From Trichopria drosophilae (Eukaryota > Arthropoda > Insecta > Hymenoptera > Diapriidae), in assembly GCA_030407085.1 (NCBI GenBank), contig CM059586.1, positions 35,203,501 through 35,267,500 of the forward strand: 64,000 nt of DNA, written 5' to 3'. Under the pieces are notes generated by a model that did not search any database, was not told the DNA's origin, and saw only the letters and a program-made list of their open reading frames with translations. Shown here piece after piece: positions 61,101 to 64,000 of this stretch. The position numbers were made by a program, and so were the translations under genes. Positions within the stretch are counted from its first letter, which is position 1. Each line of letters opens with the position of its first letter.

Positions 61101-61997
61101 ATTTATTAGTTTTATTGATATAAATACTTTTTATTTTTTTTTTTATATCGAATTATTACGTCTTTACTCGAAAAAATGTGCAATAATCAGTGTATTACAA
61201 AAATTATATTATTGTATTTATGAGGAATAGAACATATTTAATTAAAAATATGTTGCGAATATTTATTGATGTCTCTGAAAAATGGTTGTTATTTCTATTT
61301 GAGATGCTTTTAAAAATTATTATTTTAACAAATTGAATTCGTTAATTCTGAACTTGAACTTTATTGTTTAATGTTTATATTTGCAATTCACGTCTAAATA
61401 TGCAGGCAATAAAACTAAATACGGAGGAGAAGAAGTAACGTCCCTTATCGTCCCAGAAAAATTCGATAATGAAGTGCAGCTAACAAATGTAATAAAGATA
61501 TATTCATAGTGTACACAAAAATATAATATAAGACAAATTCTGAAAACGGTATTACTTTAATGTTTTCAAGACTAACATGCATGCTAATATAAAGAATATA
61601 AACTTTAACCGCTTCATAAAACTTGATGGTATGTACTATATTCTTACATCATTTGGTATTTAAATTTTGTAGAAGCTACATATGCATATCATATTAATAT
61701 ATGAATACGACTATACACCATAATGCTAAATGTAAAAATAGAAATACAATAGGTACATTCCAATAAGCTCTACTGAACTCAACTAACAATAAGATTGCTT
61801 CTTTTGTAATTTTGGGTTTATGTAAAACTTCAAGTTTAGTCAAGTACAGAATCAAAATTTGTCTGAAGTTCATTAAAGATGTAATTATACGTTATAGTAC
61901 TTCCCTATTACCAAAATTTTCTTCCATTCTTCAAATACTAAATGAAATAAAAGGGGTGCCAATTTTGGACCATAGATGGAAAAAAATTAATTAGGGC
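58171..61997. other. AT-rich desert
   Basis: No supportable gene, RNA gene or repeat structure. Poly(T)-rich stretches occur near 59706-59730 and 61130-61145. Confidence 0.5.
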
Positions 61998-62173
61998 GCC
62001 TGAGAGAATAGTTGCACTAATCAATTGATCCGTTTTTTTGTACCAATTAAGTGGATAGTAGTCAATTTATTTCTTAGTATATAACTATTCATAGAACTGT
62101 CTTAACCAATATCTCATATGGATTTGTGAACACTAAACGGTTAGTTGGCCCAACCATGCTTTTTTACTCCGTG
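61998..62173. mobile_element. 176-bp palindromic insert, CACGGAGTAAAAAA terminus (copy J1)
   Basis: The left end is GCCTGAGAGAATAG (first bases decayed); the right end on the minus strand is CACGGAGTAAAAAAGC. The interior repeats AACCAAT, ACCAATTAAG, CTAATCAATTG and a GGTTAGTTGGCCCAACC palindrome. It shares interior wording (ACCAATnTCTCATnT, GAACTAAGCGGT-like) with the insert at 63299-63532, the only pair in the window with clearly related interiors besides 6198 and 57377. Confidence 0.5.
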
Positions 62174-62359
62174 CATGTATTGTGAGCGAATTTCTTCATT
62201 CACGTGTCATTTTTAATCTATACTTTAATAATCTATTGCTTTATTATCTATAATATTTGTTATTAGTCATATGATATTTAAGATTATTATAATCAAAGCA
62301 TAAAAGTGTGGTTGCAATATATATAATAAAGATGTTGAGAATAGAATCAAAGTTTTACC

Positions 62360-62710
62360 AACTGCGGTACCTGGCGTGGTTTTTTCCCCACGCTATTGAA
62401 CCCCCGAATGGGGGTACCTCTCAAAGGTAATTGTCTGTAAAAGTCTTTCAAATTGGTGACGATATACCCGTAAAGTAGGTAGATGTTGCTGGGAACAATT
62501 GCGAATCGCTATATAGGATGTATGTGCCATGTGAAAAAACTGTCGAATGGCGATTTTGGGATCGTAGAAATTGAGTCGGAAATCGGAATACGAGTGAATT
62601 ATAATGTAAAAATCGGTCAGTATGATAAGCAGTTTCGGTCGATTAATGGCGCGCGGTATCGTCACCAGAAGTTTTTGTCGAAAAGAAGTCGTTTGATTTG
62701 GGGTTGACAA
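62360..62710. other. Double-hairpin segment plus bidirectionally open block
   Basis: 62366-62418 holds GGTACC, a stem GCGTGG/CCACGC (62374-62379, 62388-62393), a stem CCCCC/GGGGG around GAAT (62401-62414), and a second GGTACC, allowing a T-shaped fold. To its right, frames are open on both strands (105 aa minus 62393-62710, 74 aa plus 62483-62707) in a CG-richer block ending ATTTGGGGTTGAC. Neither product is recognised. Confidence 0.45.
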
Positions 62711-62823
62711 AACCGACGTGTTTTTATTTATCGCGATTCCGTATGTTGTTAATAAAATAATTTAAACCATGAAGGATGCCAACATAGGAAGTTAGAAAAA
62801 ACCACTATTGTATATAGTCATTA

Positions 62824-62930
62824 CCCTAACAGCACCAAACCTTGCAGTAAGGTTAAATAAGCTTGACTTTAGGTTGATAATGTTACCGTAACCTTAATTA
62901 AATTTGTTACAAGGTTCGGTGCTTTTAGGG
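62824..62930. mobile_element. 107-bp TA-flanked palindromic insert, CCCTAACAGCACC termini (copy M)
   Basis: TA lies at 62822-62823 and 62931-62932. Left end CCCTAACAGCACCAAACCTT; right end on the minus strand CCCTAAAAGCACCGAACCTT. The interior repeats AAGGTT and AACCTT words in both orientations. The whole insert folds into one hairpin. Ends relate it to 14328-14505. Confidence 0.7.
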
Positions 62931-62942
62931 TAGTTCTTACTT

Positions 62943-63232
62943 CCCATGTAGAATTTTTAACCAGGTTCTGACCGGAATCCAGCCGGGTTACCCAGGTTGT
63001 ATACGGGATTCCGCCGGGCTTGTCACACTTACCCAACTTCAGTCCGGTCAGTTGGGTAACCGGTCAGTAACTAGACCAGGTTATCCTCGTTGTATTTAGA
63101 ATCCGAAGGGATCGGGCTAGCCCGGCTGGATTCCAGCCAGAACCTGCATCGAATTTTTATTTTGGTTCACCAGGCCGTATCCCGGCTAGAGCCCTGTTTC
63201 TCTGGGGTTAAATCGGGCCATTTCTACTCGGG
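62943..63232. mobile_element. 290-bp GC-rich palindromic insert, CCCnnGTAGAA termini (copy O)
   Basis: Left end CCCATGTAGAATTTTTAACC; right end on the minus strand CCCGAGTAGAAATGGCCCG, the same class as 41217-41336. The interior is built of AACCAGGTT, CCGGAATCCAGCCGGG, GGGTAACC and ACCGGTCAG words repeated in both orientations, and is far GC-richer than the surroundings. It starts only 12 bp after copy M. No coding sequence. Confidence 0.6.
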
Positions 63233-63298
63233 TTTCTACTGACAATGTTTCTTTTGCCATTATACTGTCATACCTGCAGGTAAACTTATCCATTCTTA

Positions 63299-63532
63299 CA
63301 CAAAAAAATGTATATTTGGGGCAACCGATCTCTCTGTACCCTCATCTGTATCCATATTCCAATCTTAGGTTAGCCAAGAAAATTGTTTCATTTATAAAGA
63401 AATTGGTTATAATTGGTACAAAAAACTAATCAATGGGTTAGTGAATTTTTTTCTTCAGTTGCCCTAACCAATTTCTCATCTAGATCTGAGAGAACTAAGC
63501 GGTCGATTACTGCAACCAACCATTTTCATCAC
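63299..63532. mobile_element. Probable palindromic insert related to copy J1 (copy J2)
   Basis: CACAAAAAAATG follows TA at 63297-63298, like the left end of copy A. The interior repeats ACCAATTTC, AATTGGTTA and CTAACC words, and GAGAGAACTAAGCGGTC matches the wording of J1. The right boundary near CATTTTCATCAC|TA is uncertain. Confidence 0.4.
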
Positions 63533-63558
63533 TAAACCCTATATAAATAAAAAAAATA

Positions 63559-63798
63559 CAGTAGTTCCTGTCCTATTTCACGTGATTGATTTTTAGAAAA
63601 TGGCGGCCCCTCTCCTATTTCACGTTACTTCTATAACCCCATCAAGTCACGTCTTTCTCCTCCATCGCTTTGCGTCCTGCATTTTTTTTGTTTCCCTGTC
63701 ACCCTAACAACCCACAGTGGGGAGAGGAACGGAGGATAAATTATGAATTAGACAAGGGAGTGAATTAGGGCGATATTAATTAGGACATGGGGCTACTG
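63559..63798. mobile_element. 240-bp TA-flanked palindromic insert, CAGTAGnnCC termini (copy AA)
   Basis: TA lies at 63557-63558 and 63799-63800. Left end CAGTAGTTCCTGTCCTATTT; right end on the minus strand CAGTAGCCCCATGTCCTAAT. The interior repeats CCTATTTCACGT twice on the left and CCTAATTCACTCC-like words inverted on the right. CACGTG lies in the left arm. No coding sequence. Confidence 0.65.
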
Positions 63799-64000
63799 TA
63801 CATTAAAAAAAAAGCAGGAAATATCTCATTGAATTAGGGAAACTAATTAGTTTGGGAAAATGATTTGCAACTTATTATAACTATACCTGGATCACTCCAA
63901 CAATTGCAACACCTATATGACGATAGATTATGACATAACATAGTAACCTTGTACGAAACTATGCTTCGCTAAGTTTGTAATACAAAGTAATTCCTTACAT

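Noticed and set aside
1..64000. CRISPR array, bacterial operon or prophage
   Set aside because: No regularly spaced repeats with unique spacers, no dense coding and no ribosome-binding-site pattern; the sequence is clearly eukaryotic.

Overview
This is an AT-rich eukaryotic genomic window, most probably from an insect. The evidence is short TTAGG/GTTAGGTTAGG runs (about 331-360, 1736-1752, 57118-57135), a Jockey-like LINE reverse-transcriptase relic, TTAA-flanked piggyBac-like elements and a termini class (CAGGGTGTCC...) that is widespread in insects. A hymenopteran is plausible but not shown. No complete protein-coding gene can be supported. No open frame exceeds 157 codons, and most short frames are chance or repeat-derived. 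The window reads as intergenic or long-intron DNA shaped by non-autonomous mobile elements.

Layout. 1-7000: AT-rich sequence with a TA-flanked palindromic insert (2777-3007), a 1.3-kb foldback element (about 4757-6045) and another TA-flanked insert (6198-6530). 7000-9480: a CpG-richer block, then a long pyrimidine-rich tract. 10.6-15.5 kb: a 479-bp palindromic insert, a 792-bp CAGGGTG element carrying seven AGGTCA nuclear-receptor-type half-sites, an insert built on an ATTCCATCC word, and a ~160-bp tandem repeat whose first copy holds a 110-bp insert with a deducible empty site. 16276-16731: a solo LTR with TGTAACG/CGTTACA ends and CCAT duplications. 20.1-20.6 kb: the LINE RT fragment. 23.8-34 kb: mostly AT-rich desert with a possible 1-kb insert, a TTAA-flanked palindrome (31018-31388) and a 0.6-kb foldback. 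34.5-35.1 kb: a 167-bp satellite. 36.4-49 kb: several foldbacks, a dispersed 120-bp repeat with AAAATGGCGGATCC cores, a tRNA-like relic, CpG-rich blocks, and two piggyBac-like elements that share one TTAA. 49137-49610 (minus): the best protein-like frame, 157 aa with a GHGKxxxDGxGGxxK signature. 51.8-58 kb: further inserts, microsatellites and AT-rich sequence. 61998-63798: a dense cluster of five short palindromic inserts and a double-hairpin structure.

The main unusual signal is a set of about 17 short (about 0.1-1 kb) mostly TA-flanked inverted-repeat inserts. They fall into a few termini classes: CACnGAGAGAAA/CACTCAGAAAAA, CACTCTAAAT, CCCTAACAGCAC, CCCnnGTAGAAA and CAGTAGnnCC. Copies share ends, but each interior is made of degenerate forward and reverse repetitions of its own short word. 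Ordinary MITE copies of one master should share interiors, so this pattern deserves a systematic search. All identities are from reading the sequence; no database search was run.
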